A stretch of 64,000 nt of DNA, taken from the NCBI GenBank assembly GCA_029237695.1, contig CM055277.1, positions 39,156,242 through 39,220,241 of the forward strand. Reading direction: 5' to 3'. A model generated the notes under the pieces. The model was not told the origin of the DNA. It ran no database searches and saw nothing but the letters and a program-made list of their open reading frames with translations. How positions within the stretch are numbered: the first letter of the stretch is position 1; every line of letters begins with the position of its first letter. A program made the position numbers and the translations under genes. This stretch comes from Conchocele bisecta. Its lineage: Eukaryota; Mollusca; Bivalvia; Lucinida; Thyasiridae. Below, piece by piece: positions 42,601 through 46,690 of this stretch.

Positions 42601-43395
42601 AGAGACGGGGCATTTTCAAGATACAACCGTCATAGAAACAGGAAAGGGGCCCCCCCGTCTGAGTCTTACACATATATATTATATAATATATATAATAAGA
42701 CATTGTTTCTATAATCGTATCCGAGACCGGCTTCTTGCTCCTGTAGTGTCTGTGTGTGGTGGTGAGACACGATCGCCCGGTTAGCTCAGTGGGTAAGAGC
42801 GCTGGGGGTCTTGGGTTGGGTTCAAACCCCACATCGGGTGACACTTTTTCCCCTTAGAAATACTTTAATGGTGTCAGAAAGTAAACAGGATTGTGTCTGG
42901 GTGTACTTTGGGTTGCAGACTATACTACTCATGCAGCCTGGCTCCCAAAGGATAAGAAGGGGAGGGGTGTAGTGTCTGTGTGTGGTGGCGAGACACGATC
43001 GACCGGTTAGCTTAGTGGGCAAGAGCGCCATGCTAGTGTTACGGAGGTCGTGGGTTCGAACACCACATTGGGCGACACTTTTTCCGCTTAGAAATACTTC
43101 ACTCTTTTGGTCCATCGTCTACTCGAGTCCACATTCACCACACAGCCTAGCCCTGATCTTACATTTTGGCTAAATTTAGACATGTAATAATTCAGGCTAT
43201 ACCCATTACTCAATTGATTTATACTGATGAAATGTTTTCTGCATGGGCCATCTGCTGGAATATGGGAGAAATTGTCAGGGTGGGAGCATGATTTAGGGCG
43301 AAACAACACAGGACCGACTCGATACCAAATTATGAACCGACTACGAGCACACACCCTAATCGGTTTTTATCGATATCTCTGCTGACAAGCTTCAT
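530..43395 (-). CDS. PELO: Pelota, mRNA surveillance / ribosome rescue factor (11 coding exons, 3' end off window)
   Basis: Pelota (Dom34) is an eRF1-like cytoplasmic protein that, with HBS1, enters the A site of stalled ribosomes and, with ABCE1, splits them in no-go and non-stop decay. Eleven minus-strand exons join without breaking frame (41, 93, 151, 91, 164, 61, 41, 121, 121, 72 and 107 nt) into 354 codons plus one base. Human PELO also has 354 residues before the matching point, by my recollection of it. The start is MKLV. The N-terminal Sm-like domain is about 1-130 (AEDMWHAYNL, CVLRVKGRNITENQYVK), the central domain about 135-265 (AAVVMQEGLA, NIPRKRKG, VLVASPGFVK) and the C-terminal domain from about 270 (VLLISDELFR, FSSLHVSGE). 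It lacks the GGQ motif of eRF1, as expected. All introns are GT-AG. The last ~30 residues must lie left of base 1. No damage is visible, so the gene looks functional; its >43 kb span is due to repeats in the introns. Confidence 0.96.
640..850. repeat. MITE family M5, copy 1
   Basis: It is related to 19580-19740 and 37085-37320. All share 'catatgag' next to 'gattttg' at the ends and an 'atttacagaaa' / 'gtaaatgatgtcg' interior. It starts right beside PELO exon 11. Confidence 0.5.
851..1930. other. Intron 10, no gene
   Basis: Unique-looking AT-rich intron sequence with a run of about 17 C near 1568. No coding or repeat signal was recognised. Confidence 0.4.
1931..2735 (+). repeat. Array element family F, copy 1
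   Basis: It begins 'actagatttgtcagtaagc' with a small hairpin (gtaagc/gcttac). It has about three ~172-bp units ('gtccgtgaccttgacccctg', 'gagaagttaaaaggaaattt') and ends in gacggac repeats, 'gactccagtatacccccc' and a long G run. The same ends occur at 35225-36085 and, reversed, at 60422-62095. Confidence 0.6.
2736..3362. other. Intron 10, no gene
   Basis: AT-rich sequence without recognised features, except a 'ctaagcgaccattt' motif also seen near 1680 and a T run near 3160. Confidence 0.35.
3363..3434 (-). CDS. PELO: PELO exon 10 (codons 295-319)
   Basis: It encodes IKPVEKAAEQQGIEVLLISD followed by ELFR, the conserved VEKA...LLISDELFR block. The acceptor is TTTCAG and the donor GTACCC. The phase fits both neighbours. 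Confidence 0.95.
3666..3974. repeat. MITE family M2, copy 1
   Basis: The ends match 'gagctccagataagt' and its complement. The interior has 'gtgtgtaaaatacgccaata' and 'ctttttgcagctcaa'. Related copies are at 36345-36699, 37331-37557 and 40486-40803. A partial copy of family M1 lies just before it at 3495-3580. Confidence 0.6.
3975..4526. other. Intron 9, no gene
   Basis: Short local duplications ('cattggcccatatgac') and 'caccaatg' motifs are present. No coding signal. Confidence 0.35.
4527..4770. repeat. MITE family M1, copy 1 (palindromic)
   Basis: Inverted ends contain 'ccccgtttcactaaac' and 'gtttagtgaaacggcccc', with a perfect central palindrome around 'ggctgcatatgcagcc'. Other copies are at 18397-18638, 41749-41990 and 55910-56056. 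Confidence 0.75.
5118..5252. repeat. Short hairpin element
   Basis: 'aagtatccatcatagg' to 'cctatgatggatact', with inner arms 'acaaggatattccacccga' and complement. This forms a ~130-bp stem-loop MITE-like unit. I recognised no other copy. Confidence 0.6.
5288..7709 (+). mobile_element. Helentron-like non-autonomous array element, family F1
   Basis: The 5' end is acaagag plus hairpin gttgtc-agaa-gacaac (5294-5309), then agctcgcctg (5312-5321). The 3' end is hairpin ctgcac-ttc-gtgcag (7683-7697) overlapping caggcgagct (7695-7704), then aaaa. The two 10-mers are exact complements. Between them are about 13 tandem units of ~168 bp ('gtcatggatttgctatagca', 'gaatgcatgtatgaaat'). The end plan resembles Helentrons and bivalve pearl elements. 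No protein is encoded. Confidence 0.6.
9131..10380. other. Left part of the TTAA element, no gene
   Basis: AT-rich with scattered 'tacatgta' motifs. An 87-codon plus-strand reading at 9082-9345 starts in the surrounding repeat and matches nothing I know, so I do not call it a gene. Confidence 0.4.
10381..10650. repeat. Inner inverted repeat, left arm
   Basis: 'gttgacccaccactaattgc', 'gattatgcttcagcatggtc' and 'gtgcttt/aagcac' blocks recur as reverse complement at 13715-13990. They bracket the decayed ORF and may be the ends of an older element. Confidence 0.65.
10677..10720. other. Cluster of TGACGT / CRE-like motifs
   Basis: Within ~45 bp 'gtgacgtt', 'atgacgtca' and 'gtgacgtca' occur head to tail. 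It could be a small tandem repeat or a CREB-type site cluster; function unknown. Confidence 0.35.
10980..11200 (-). repeat. Reverse fragment of family F1
   Basis: It starts with the 3' hairpin variant (ctgcac-gca-gtgcag) and one unit of the 5.3-7.6 kb array ('cataccccggcatc'-like, 'ttcctttcatggaacacctt'). It is cut off at about 11200, where it joins the decayed ORF. Confidence 0.6.
11199..12740 (-). pseudogene. Decayed copy of a multicopy uncharacterised invertebrate ORF family
   Basis: Read from 12740 downward in broken frames: LRNIATGLVAPDNVNCYDAR, then DKPALTDGIW, then TKDSVHRRRAG, LSNKINKQRFINLLSG, DADVLIVAKAIE and VVIGSDSELMILLL, then FTHAVLGCDTTSSLHGVGK, then LPPTSGSASYHSLRVYQQIQ and LLKLIHCGCKGDYSTLKCS. 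Block order matches a multicopy protein family I recall from bivalve and cnidarian genomes; its function is unknown to me. The acidic IGSDSELMILL block resembles nuclease-type metal sites (inference). Stops and frame shifts show it is dead, and its Cys-rich end is cut by a repeat at 11200. Confidence 0.7.
12741..13714. other. Interior of the TTAA element, no gene
   Basis: It includes a short C run at 13138, a GTT microsatellite (13475-13498) and otherwise unremarkable sequence. Confidence 0.35.
13715..13990. repeat. Inner inverted repeat, right arm
   Basis: Reverse complement of 10381-10650: 'gaccatgctgaagcataatc', 'gcaattagtggtgggtcaac', and both arms carry 'taggctagtaaa'. The arms are ~3 kb apart. 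Confidence 0.65.
14740..14905 (-). repeat. tRNA-derived SINE family S2, copy 1
   Basis: Minus-strand B-box-like 'gttgtgagttcaatcc' followed by 'cccactggtctgtcgga' and the shared tail 'gaccttagctgttgctgg'. Other copies are at 35030-35205, 56205-56388 and 60205-60355. Confidence 0.6.
14906..15227. other. Intron 9 next to exon 9
   Basis: No repeat or coding signal recognised beyond the exon 9 donor. Confidence 0.35.
15228..15348 (-). CDS. PELO: PELO exon 9 (codons 255-295)
   Basis: It encodes VLQDQSIASKLADTKASGEV and then LDDFYQML...NRAFYG, the domain 2/3 junction. The acceptor is CATGTCAG and the donor GTATGT. The 33-bp minisatellite of intron 8 begins about 40 bp before its acceptor. Confidence 0.96.
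15385..18065. repeat. 33-bp minisatellite in PELO intron 8, split by a transposon
   Basis: The unit is built on 'cagtctgatcagggccta' plus 'tgatggtcacataca', 33 bp, many copies at 15385-16278 and 17438-18065 with decayed units near 15800-16160. Because 33 is divisible by 3 it stays open in several frames (11-residue repeats such as IIGPDQTVYVT); these are not genes. Confidence 0.9.
16279..17437. mobile_element. Palindromic DNA transposon, family P, copy 1
   Basis: The ends are cacaggtggaagactcgg and its complement. The arms are inverted copies for roughly 500 bp each side of a short central loop near 16830-16930. An 8-bp target duplication GTCTGATC (16271-16278, 17438-17445) proves insertion into the minisatellite. 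Eight-bp duplications fit hAT or P elements; no transposase is present. Confidence 0.85.
18153..18370 (+). repeat. tRNA-derived SINE, family S1
   Basis: The tRNA-like head has A box 'tagctcagtaggtaagtagg' (with a small duplication) and B box 'ggttcgattcc'. A non-tRNA body follows with 'gtgtccttgggcaagac' and 'ggatggggactaaa'. The body and the enlarged D-arm show it is a SINE rather than a tRNA gene. Confidence 0.75.
18397..18638. repeat. MITE family M1, copy 2
   Basis: The ends are ctggggcccttgtt and aacgggccccag with inner 'gtacaaa' arms. Same layout as the 4527-4770 copy but without its central palindrome. Confidence 0.65.
18700..18900 (-). repeat. Tandem copies of the PELO exon 8 donor
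   Basis: Five units starting near 18703, 18738, 18773, 18817 and 18852 repeat the exon 8/intron boundary. In transcript sense each reads like 'aattctctcaaaggtcagtg', against 'cattctcttaaaggtcagtg' at the true site. Four keep GT-C and one has GTTCAG. Confidence 0.75.
18901..19021 (-). CDS. PELO: PELO exon 8 (codons 215-255)
   Basis: It encodes DQFATYLFQQALKLDYKVIL and then DNKSKFVLVHASSGFKHSLK. The acceptor is TATTTCAG. The donor is a non-standard but plausible GTCAGT. Its last ~20 bases and donor are repeated five more times downstream in the transcript (18700-18900). Confidence 0.95.
19022..19189. repeat. Dispersed 'ctgatcagg' repeat fragment beside exon 8
   Basis: 'cagtctgatcaggatctacg' and 'ctgttcgccattgcatcaat' match one end of the element seen at 36860-37050, 42343-42480 and 51185-51440. 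Confidence 0.5.
19190..19530. repeat. SINE-like family S3, copy 1
   Basis: 'acgggttcaatcccac' (B-box-like), 'aaatcagaacggaatattta', 'cagccctgaaattagaataa' and 'ttggccccttcccct' recur at 37610-37800 and 39690-40040; a shorter relative is at 30685-30790. Confidence 0.6.
19580..19740. repeat. MITE family M5, copy 2
   Basis: 'catatgagataagccatgtg', 'cgtgaaaaatattgacagaa' and 'tgtaaatgacgacaatag' match the family described at 640-850. Confidence 0.5.
19785..20335. repeat. ~150-bp tandem repeat
   Basis: About four units each contain 'ggccgccaaggggagataag', 'gccgtgataaacatgtatac' and 'gagttattgcgtggacaa'. The copy ends exactly at the target duplication of the next palindromic transposon. Confidence 0.7.
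20336..21498. mobile_element. Palindromic DNA transposon, family P, copy 2
   Basis: Same ends and inverted arms as 16279-17437. The 8-bp target duplication is GCTGTGCC (20328-20335, 21499-21506). Sequence differences between its arms are few, so the palindrome is well kept. It lies ~190 bp from PELO exon 7. Confidence 0.85.
21687..21727 (-). CDS. PELO: PELO exon 7 microexon (codons 201-214)
   Basis: This 41-nt exon encodes (I)VKCVLVASPGFVK, matching the conserved VVKCILVASPGFVR of the central domain. The acceptor is TTTCAG and the donor GTATGG. It sits between a palindromic transposon (20336-21498) and a MITE. Confidence 0.94.
21784..22133. repeat. MITE family M3 copy cut by family D
   Basis: 'tgtctgtttcacgttttgct', 'ggctattaaacacattaaat' and 'cctatgggaatttaacat' match 46907-47367. 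The right part is lost or displaced where family D begins at 22134. Confidence 0.6.
22134..25780 (+). mobile_element. Helentron-like composite array, family D
   Basis: The 5' start is acaagaaacgaggcaaagcc, with gccaggtttttt at 22160-22171. The complementary aaaaaacctggc at 25763-25774 forms the 3' hairpin (ctggatttt…aaaacctgg) before taaaaa. The 5' module recurs at ~22894 and ~24010. A second module's 3' end ('cgcgctttccgcaagcgggt', gcgacaa) is embedded repeatedly. Tandem units include 'gaagcagttgcagagatata' and 'gtggtcctaggtggtacagt'. Confidence 0.6.
25781..26090 (+). repeat. Continuation of the family D array
   Basis: Two more units ('gtaacatgttggatagtg', 'gtgaaagtttggtggtccta') follow beyond the 3' end module, so that end module sits inside the array. 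Confidence 0.6.
26091..26789. other. Intron 6, no gene recognised
   Basis: A 77-codon minus reading and an 87-codon plus reading (26315-26648) overlap here but match nothing I know. It may hold the decayed start of the ORF family member that follows. Confidence 0.35.
26790..29068 (+). pseudogene. Second decayed copy of the multicopy uncharacterised ORF family
   Basis: Frames shift repeatedly, but the block order is readable: SADIAGRFAEIPIRKFRKTH, LPKTIYHTIVTFDQPLYKKA, IYAPKTVKHMMTGHTYSRAL, QMESVVTQLTDVLGGLESDL, then a badly broken middle, ILGHAITGCDM, LNKLRYVQYMQQIYKKNN, LPPTSAAARYHSY and VAPDSVLQVVSCGCK. The last ~150 codons are open from 28607 to 29068. It is the same family as 11199-12740 but a different, more complete lineage. 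The Cys-rich tail has lost most cysteines. Not expressed as a full protein, judging from the stops. Confidence 0.7.
29069..29720. other. Intron 6, no gene
   Basis: AT-rich, with one 'ggcggccatcttgga' motif (29453-29475) resembling family A. Nothing else recognised. Confidence 0.35.
29721..29833. mobile_element. MITE family M3, minimal palindromic copy
   Basis: The 113-bp palindrome has ends ctgtctgttccacgttttgc and complement, flanked by TA on both sides (29719-29720, 29834-29835), as for Tc1/mariner-type insertion. Confidence 0.75.
29985..30145. repeat. Tandem 'ggacataacccccttc' repeat
   Basis: About five units of ~35 bp alternate ggacataacccccttc and ggacaaaacccccttc with T-rich spacers. 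The layout resembles the repeated TIR motifs at 43551 and 52698, but I found no partner copy. Confidence 0.6.
30453..30677. mobile_element. piggyBac-like MITE, copy 1
   Basis: TTAA on both sides (30449-30452, 30678-30681). The ends are ccctttcaacac and ggggtgaaaggg. Related copies at 37820-38043 and 62948-63179 also have TTAA and ccctttca ends. Confidence 0.75.
30685..31445. other. Intron 6 near exon 6
   Basis: It includes an S3-like SINE fragment (30685-30790), an AT-rich stretch, and two short stem-loops, 'cgaagcatttgcttc' near 31088 and 'tttggcccaaagggccaaa' near 31260, each preceded by 'acgggcgac'. Confidence 0.4.
31446..31735 (+). mobile_element. Helentron-like element family C, single-unit copy
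   Basis: The start is acaagaattccgccacgg with gtcgcgcctgc (31471-31481). The end is hairpin ctgct-aaa-gcag with gcaggtgcgac (31720-31730), then aaaa. The 11-mers are complementary except one base. It has one repeat unit; the long array is at 58430-59770. It lies ~115 bp from PELO exon 6. Confidence 0.6.
31853..31913 (-). CDS. PELO: PELO exon 6 (codons 181-201)
   Basis: This 61-nt exon encodes GLNKFYDQIMQAVIRHVNFD, aligning with ALERFYEQVVQAIQRHIHFD of human. The acceptor is AATTACAG and the donor GTAAGT. It ends one base into an Ile codon completed by exon 7. Confidence 0.94.
31968..34701. mobile_element. TTAA element family T, copy carrying a family B insertion
   Basis: TTAA (31964-31967, 34702-34705) flanks ends aggtacatgcccact and complement. 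Subtracting the inserted array (32255-34486) leaves about 502 bp, close to the 513-bp empty copy at 49699-50211. Confidence 0.8.
32255..34486 (+). mobile_element. Helentron-like array element, family B
   Basis: The start acaagagctg has hairpin gctgt-aggaga-acagc (32261-32276) and agctcgacta (32279-32288). The end has hairpin tattc-ttc-gaata with tagtcgagct (34472-34481), then aaaa. About 12 units of ~170 bp lie inside. From about 32750 two unit types mostly alternate (gtgggtgtagggccagtagt versus gtgtctgtatgcacaatagt), giving a ~350-bp higher-order period. Confidence 0.65.
34728..34890. repeat. Palindromic MITE family M4, copy 1
   Basis: The centre gaatcatttcca-atggaaatgattc and ends tgtcgtctgc / gcaggtgaca match copies at 40987-41140 and 62105-62263. 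Confidence 0.65.
35030..35205 (-). repeat. SINE family S2, copy 2
   Basis: 'gacctgttgctggga' tail, 'cactggcctgtcggatgaga' body and a tRNA-like head with 'gtgggttcaaacctc', all on the minus strand. Confidence 0.65.
35225..36085 (+). repeat. Array element family F, copy 2
   Basis: The start 'aaactagattggtcagtaaa' precedes about five ~165-bp units ('cgtggatttggcacagcatg', 'ttacaggaatgcatgtgtga', 'ctctgatgttaagttttgta'). The end is gacggac repeats plus 'gactccagtatacccccc'. It ends ~65 bp before PELO exon 5's donor side. Confidence 0.65.
36150..36313 (-). CDS. PELO: PELO exon 5 (codons 126-180)
   Basis: It encodes MACDPVQHADLAAVVMQEGL, the LITPNMTL segment and NIPRKRKGMCSQHDK, the start of the central domain with the basic RKRK loop. 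The acceptor is TATGTAG and the donor GTGAGG. Confidence 0.97.
36345..36699. repeat. MITE family M2, copy 2
   Basis: The ends are agctccagataagttgt and acttatctgga. The interior includes 'gcaaacactgtttac' and 'gtgtgtaaaatac'. It starts ~30 bp upstream of the PELO exon 5 acceptor. Confidence 0.65.
36860..37050. repeat. Dispersed inverted-repeat element with 'gatcctgatcagactg' core
   Basis: 'ggctgtgactgcagaaatgg' at one end and 'ggtcgcaaaa', 'ccccatttctccagtcag' at the other are inverted versions of each other. The core 'agatcctgatcagactg' is shared with 42343-42480, 51185-51440 and two minisatellites. Confidence 0.6.
37085..37320. repeat. MITE family M5, copy 3
   Basis: 'atatgagacaagtcatgcga' and 'catacatcttcttaggta' flank inverted 'atttacaaaagctacaac' and 'gtaaatgacgtcgac' segments. 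Confidence 0.55.
37331..37557. repeat. MITE family M2, copy 3 (shorter)
   Basis: The ends are gctccagataagtttt and cacattatctggagc. An interior deletion removes the 'catttgttccc' part. Confidence 0.65.
37610..37800. repeat. SINE-like family S3, copy 2 (5' truncated)
   Basis: 'aaatcagaaaggaatattta', 'attcagccctgaaattagaa' and 'atggccccttcccct' match 19190-19530. Confidence 0.6.
37820..38043. mobile_element. piggyBac-like MITE, copy 2
   Basis: TTAA flanks (37816-37819, 38044-38047). The ends are ccctttcacccctaagtaac and gtgttgaaaggg. It is in opposite orientation to the 30453-30677 copy and ends ~55 bp from PELO exon 4. Confidence 0.75.
38098..38188 (-). CDS. PELO: PELO exon 4 (codons 96-126)
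   Basis: It encodes MGAYHTLDLELNRKFTLGKS and then EWDSIALDRI. The acceptor is CTTGTAG and the donor GTACGT. Its first bases plus the acceptor form the repeat unit of the adjacent 34-bp minisatellite (38170-39690). Confidence 0.96.
38170..39690 (-). repeat. 34-bp minisatellite made of the PELO exon 4 acceptor
   Basis: About 40 units of 34 bp. In transcript sense each reads 'actatacttgtag' then 'atgggggcctatcacaca', the same as exon 4's splice acceptor and first codons (M-G-A-Y-H-T). The unit overlapping the true exon start is 38170-38203; the rest lie upstream in intron 3. Confidence 0.9.
39690..40040. repeat. SINE-like family S3, copy 3
   Basis: 'acgggttcgatcccatttta' (intact B-box core), 'tcagaacggcatatttacat' and 'cagccctgaaattagaataa' match the other copies; the most complete head of the three. 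Confidence 0.65.
40137..40287 (-). CDS. PELO: PELO exon 3 (codons 45-95)
   Basis: It encodes KVQNESATGSVSVNKVRTML, the INVEGIDFD segment and CVLRVKGRNITENQYVK, the core of the N-terminal Sm-like domain. The acceptor is TTGCAG and the donor GTAATT. Confidence 0.97.
40486..40803. repeat. MITE family M2, copy 4
   Basis: The ends are gagctccagataagt and acattatctgcagctc. The interior 'ttgcatctcaactaaat' lacks the poly-purine stretch of other copies. Confidence 0.65.
40987..41140. repeat. Palindromic MITE family M4, copy 2
   Basis: The ends are ttgtcgtccgc and gcggacgacaa around the centre gaatcatttccattggaaat. A related fragment, 'caacacattagaatcatttc', is near 41440. Confidence 0.7.
41141..41748. 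other. Intron 2, no gene
   Basis: 'ctccctacaacagccac' is a local triplicate (40880-41190). Two M4-like fragments are present. No coding signal. Confidence 0.35.
41749..41990. repeat. MITE family M1, copy 3
   Basis: The ends are gggcctgtttcactaaac and tctagtgaatcgggcccc, with inner 'ttgtacgactaagaagg' and complement. It is closest to the 18397-18638 copy. Confidence 0.7.
41991..42237. other. Intron 2 next to exon 2
   Basis: It holds a local duplication of 'tatggagtctatatggaggg' with 'gtttattgatgctt' (42060-42185). Confidence 0.5.
42238..42330 (-). CDS. PELO: PELO exon 2 (codons 14-45)
   Basis: It encodes SVTLIPDEAEDMWHAYNLIT and VGDTLRSTTIR, the most recognisable N-terminal Pelota segment. 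The acceptor is TGTTGCAG and the donor GTATGC. Confidence 0.97.
42343..42480. repeat. Dispersed 'gatcag' element, copy beside exon 2
   Basis: 'gctgtgactggagaaatggg', 'agtagatccagatcagcctg' and 'cagtctgatcaggacctcca' match 36860-37050. Confidence 0.6.
42741..43100 (+). repeat. Two direct copies of a tRNA-derived SINE (S4) in PELO intron 1
   Basis: Copies at ~42741-42865 and ~42968-43100 share 'tagtgtctgtgtgtggtgg', 'cggttagctcagtgggtaag' (A box), 'gggttcgaacaccacatt' (B box) and 'acactttttcc'. The first copy has lost the anticodon arm. Neither folds as a full tRNA by eye, so I call them SINE parts. Confidence 0.65.
43355..43395 (-). CDS. PELO: PELO exon 1, start codon (codons 1-14)
   Basis: This 41-nt coding part begins ATGAAGCTTGTC and encodes MKLVSRDIDKNRLG, matching the invariant MKLV start of Pelota. 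The donor is GTGTGT. Its two leftover bases (GG) complete a Gly codon with the first base of exon 2. Confidence 0.92.
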
Positions 43396-43530
43396 TTTCA
43401 GATATTATACATATCCAGGATAAGTTTATCGTTCATATGTCCGTCTTCATTGTCTACGATTATTGGCCGATTATTGCGCAATGATCGGGATACCGGGATC
43501 GTGATGATGTCAATATTGTAAAACATCTGG
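43396..43530 (-). promoter_or_regulatory. Presumed PELO 5' UTR and promoter region
   Basis: This is the sequence just upstream of the PELO ATG. It has an inverted CCAAT-like 'attattggccgattattg' and no TATA box at a sensible distance. Called by position only. Confidence 0.35.
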
Positions 43531-44049
43531 GGCCAACTCGATTTGACTCTATCAAAACGGCCCGGATTTGGTCAAAACGGCCCATAAGTTTTGGGAATTT
43601 GGTCAAAACGGCCCCTACTAAAACGGCCCCCTATTATATTTTTTTCTACATATATATCTATTATTAATATTCCTCTAAAATAACAATAATAAATTACCTT
43701 GTATTTGAATATTGATGAAAACGAACTTTAATATGCATGCAATATATTGTTTTTATATTTGTGTATGGTTTGTATATCTTAATTATCAATTACCATGGAT
43801 GGTTTTCACACCTTTATGTAGACAAAGGCCTATTATGTAACACCTATGTGTATTTTAGTGGGGATACAACACAATTAGTAACAACTCGTTATAGTCGATC
43901 ATAATAGTATTTTATATATTTGAATAAATACAGCACATGTACACTATAACACGTCGGCGAACGTACAGTGTAGTCCTTGATCAGACTGCGAATTCAGTTA
44001 TGTGCTAGCTGGCTATATTGCAACCATTAAATTACATATCTTACATTAT

Positions 44050-45060
44050 GTCTAACAAATATATAGATTGCAAAATGGGAAACAGTGTAGATCCCGACCA
44101 GACTGTGAGTACAACTTCCCATATAGTTATATAGCATCAACAAGTGGCTATGTACAAGATGAGATCCTGATCAGACTGTGAGTGTAATTTCCCATATAGC
44201 TATATAGTATCAACAAGTGGTTATAATATGTACAAGATGTGAAATAGTGTATATCCTGATCAGACTGTGAGTGCAATTTCCCATATAGCTATAGCATCAA
44301 CAAGTGGCTATATATGTACAAGATAAGATCCTGATCAGACTGTGAGTGTAATTTCCCATATAGCTATAGTATCAACAAGTGGTTATAATATGTACAAGAT
44401 GTGAAATAGTGTAGATCCTGATCAGACGGTCAGTGCAATTTCCCATATAGCTATAGCATCAACAAGTGGTTATGTACAAGATGGGAACACTGTAGATCCT
44501 GATCAGACTGTGAATACAACTTCCCATATAGCTATAGCATCAACAAGTGGTTATATATGTACAAGATAGGAACAGTGTAGATCCTGATCAGACTGTGAGT
44601 GTAATTTCCCATATAGCTATAGTATCTACAAGTGGATATGTACATGATGGGAAATAGTGCAGATCCTGATCAGACTGTGAGTGCAATTTCCCATATAGCT
44701 ATAACATCAACAAGTGGTTATGTACAATGGGTGGGAACAGTGTATATATATCCTGATCAGACTGTGAATGCAATTTCCCATATAGCTATTAACAAGTGAT
44801 TATGTACAATATGTGAAATATTGTAAATCCTGATCAGACTGTGAGTGCAATTTCCCATATTTCTATATATATAACATCAAGAAGCGTTTATGTACAAGAT
44901 GGAAAATAGTGAAGATCCTGATCAGACTGTGTGTGCACATTCCCATATATCTATAGCATCAACAAGTGGTTGTGTACACGATGGAAAACAATGTAGATCC
45001 TGCTCAGACTGTGAGTGTAATTTCCAATATAGCTATAGTAGATCTTCATCAGACTGTGAG
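44050..45060. repeat. ~85-bp minisatellite
   Basis: About 12 units contain 'agatcctgatcagactgtga', 'gcaatttcccatatagctat' and 'atcaacaagtggttatgtac'. The core is the same 'gatcctgatcagactg' as in the dispersed element at 36860-37050. Confidence 0.85.
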
Positions 45061-45063
45061 TGG

Positions 45064-45150
45064 CTACACGTCCTGGCAGGCGACACGCGGCTTGTAGATG
45101 GTAGACACCTTCTTCAAGAGACCAGTGGCAGTCAGGTTCCCCTCTCGGTA
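45064..45150 (-). other. Possible exon fragment inside the GTCAAAACGGCC element
   Basis: After a plausible acceptor (tcaattcag|C) an 87-nt reading gives YREGNLTATGLLKKVSTIYK then PRVACQDV and a stop. Its GC content is higher than its surroundings. I do not recognise the protein. It could be a captured gene fragment or chance. Confidence 0.25.
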
Positions 45151-45199
45151 GCTGAATTGATAAGTACATAAATAAAGTGTAAATCTGGTATATTATGTT

Positions 45200-45470
45200 A
45201 GCAGGCCCGTAGCCCGGATGAGGCAGACGAGGCAACCGCCTCGTCTCAGATTTTGCCGATTTTTTTTTATTATTTTTTTTTTAATGCCGTATCCGGTGGT
45301 CTAAGTGCCGGGAAATCGCGTCTATGACGATCTAGATGTCAAAAATCTTCTTGGAGGAGGACCCCCAAACCTCCCGCCTTAGCAGTGCGCGTCGCGCTTC
45401 GCGCTCGCTTGTTCACAATATTGTTTTCGCCGCGTCTCATTTTTAGGTCTGGCTACGGCCCTGGTTAATT
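45200..45470. repeat. 'gtagcccggatgaggcagac' repeat
   Basis: It begins 'gcccgtagcccgg' with inverted 'gaggcaaccgcctc' and has 'ggaggacccccaaacctccc' and 'gtctggctacggccctgg' near the end: the inverted ends ggcccgtagcc / ggctacggccc suggest a small DNA element. Confidence 0.45.
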
Positions 45471-45784
45471 TGGCTATGTCCCATATTAATGGTATGTACT
45501 TGTATCTGTGATATGGTCACCATATTGGACACGTTCGGATACGAATACGGATAAAATACGGTAATATAACACAATCGTTGTGTTGTTTTATTAAATTATA
45601 TTAATTATCATTATTATTCCTTATACTACATTATACAAGCTATATATATACTATCAACAAAAATACATAAAATAAAAATTATACCTGATACTTTTGGGGA
45701 GGCCGTTTTGACCAATTTAGGGGGTCGTTTTGACCAATTCCGGGCCGTTTTGACCAGGGGCCGTTTTGACTGTAATCCCTTTTA

Positions 45785-45955
45785 TGAGGCGGACAGCACA
45801 CCAGAAAGGGTAAATTAAATGGCACATGGTGAGAAAGATGTGCACTGGTCCGGAGTAGGAACCCAAGACCTCCGATTCACTGTACCATTGCTCTAACTGA
45901 CTGACCTGACCGGTCACGAATGTACACCTTCTGTCCATCGTGAGCTACATACATA
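45785..45955 (-). repeat. tRNA-derived SINE-like sequence
   Basis: On the minus strand 'ggtcagtcagttagagcaat' (A-box region) and 'cggaggtcttgggttcctac' (B-box region) resemble a decayed tRNA head followed by 'cggaccagtgcacatctttc'. Confidence 0.5.
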
Positions 45956-46539
45956 CCGTGACACATTGGAATTCGTTCTCGAATTCCTGATTTTATGGGA
46001 CAGATCGAGATCGATCTATATACCGGGGAGATATCGGTGTTCGTGCCCTTAAGGAAACAAATGTAAAATAAATAACATTAAATAACAACTTCACTGAACA
46101 GATAGGTAACATTGACTGAAACGTTTACTTATCTCCTATAAGATCTCATATATTAGTTTTGATAATTTTCGGCGAGTTGACACGGTGGCTGCCATTCTGT
46201 TGACGACACATACAACAGTGACCAGCGTTTGTCAATTTGTACGCCTTACTAGAAACAGAGATAAACATTTCAATATTTCTTAAAATGCCTCAGTCTAGGG
46301 AATTGAATGTAGTACTGGAGGAGAGGCGCACTCATTGACATATTTAAATTCGTTGCTACTAACATGAAGAAGAATCCCTCAATTTTATTTATGATTCTCT
46401 AATTAACACATTGATAGTTAATGAAGACATATTTATTGTCATAACGTTGAGTCATCACTGACGTTGTTTTTATATCGACGTCATTCACGAGATATGACGT
46501 GGGCACGAAAACCGACGTAGCACGATTATAGGTGTCTGG

Positions 46540-46690
46540 GTGGTACATATCGTGGATTATTTATGAGTCACAGCCGTCTAGTTGAGCACCAAATGTAAAT
46601 GTCAAAGGGCGAGAAGAATGTACCACAGCCCGGGGCTCGAACTCGGGACTTCTGGTTAACCGTATCATCGCTCTAATTACTTATATGTGA
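46540..46690 (-). repeat. tRNA-derived SINE-like sequence
   Basis: Minus strand 'tagagcgatgatacggttaa' and 'cgagttcgagccccgggctg' form the tRNA-like head, then 'tggtacattcttctcgccct'. A full A box is not clear. Confidence 0.5.

Larger units (their letters stand above)
43551..45770. mobile_element. Element flanked by inverted blocks of tandem GTCAAAACGGCC
   Basis: The left block (43551-43635) has four copies of (g)tcaaaacggccc. The right block (45690-45770) has four copies of the complement ggccgttttgac. TIRs built of tandem motifs recall the MULE at 52698. I could not find a clear target duplication. Inside are an ~85-bp minisatellite, a possible exon and plain AT-rich DNA. Confidence 0.6.

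Noticed and set aside
42323..42844. 173-codon minus-strand ORF
   Set aside because: It spans a SINE and a dispersed repeat and overlaps the PELO exon 2 edge in another frame; no domain is visible.
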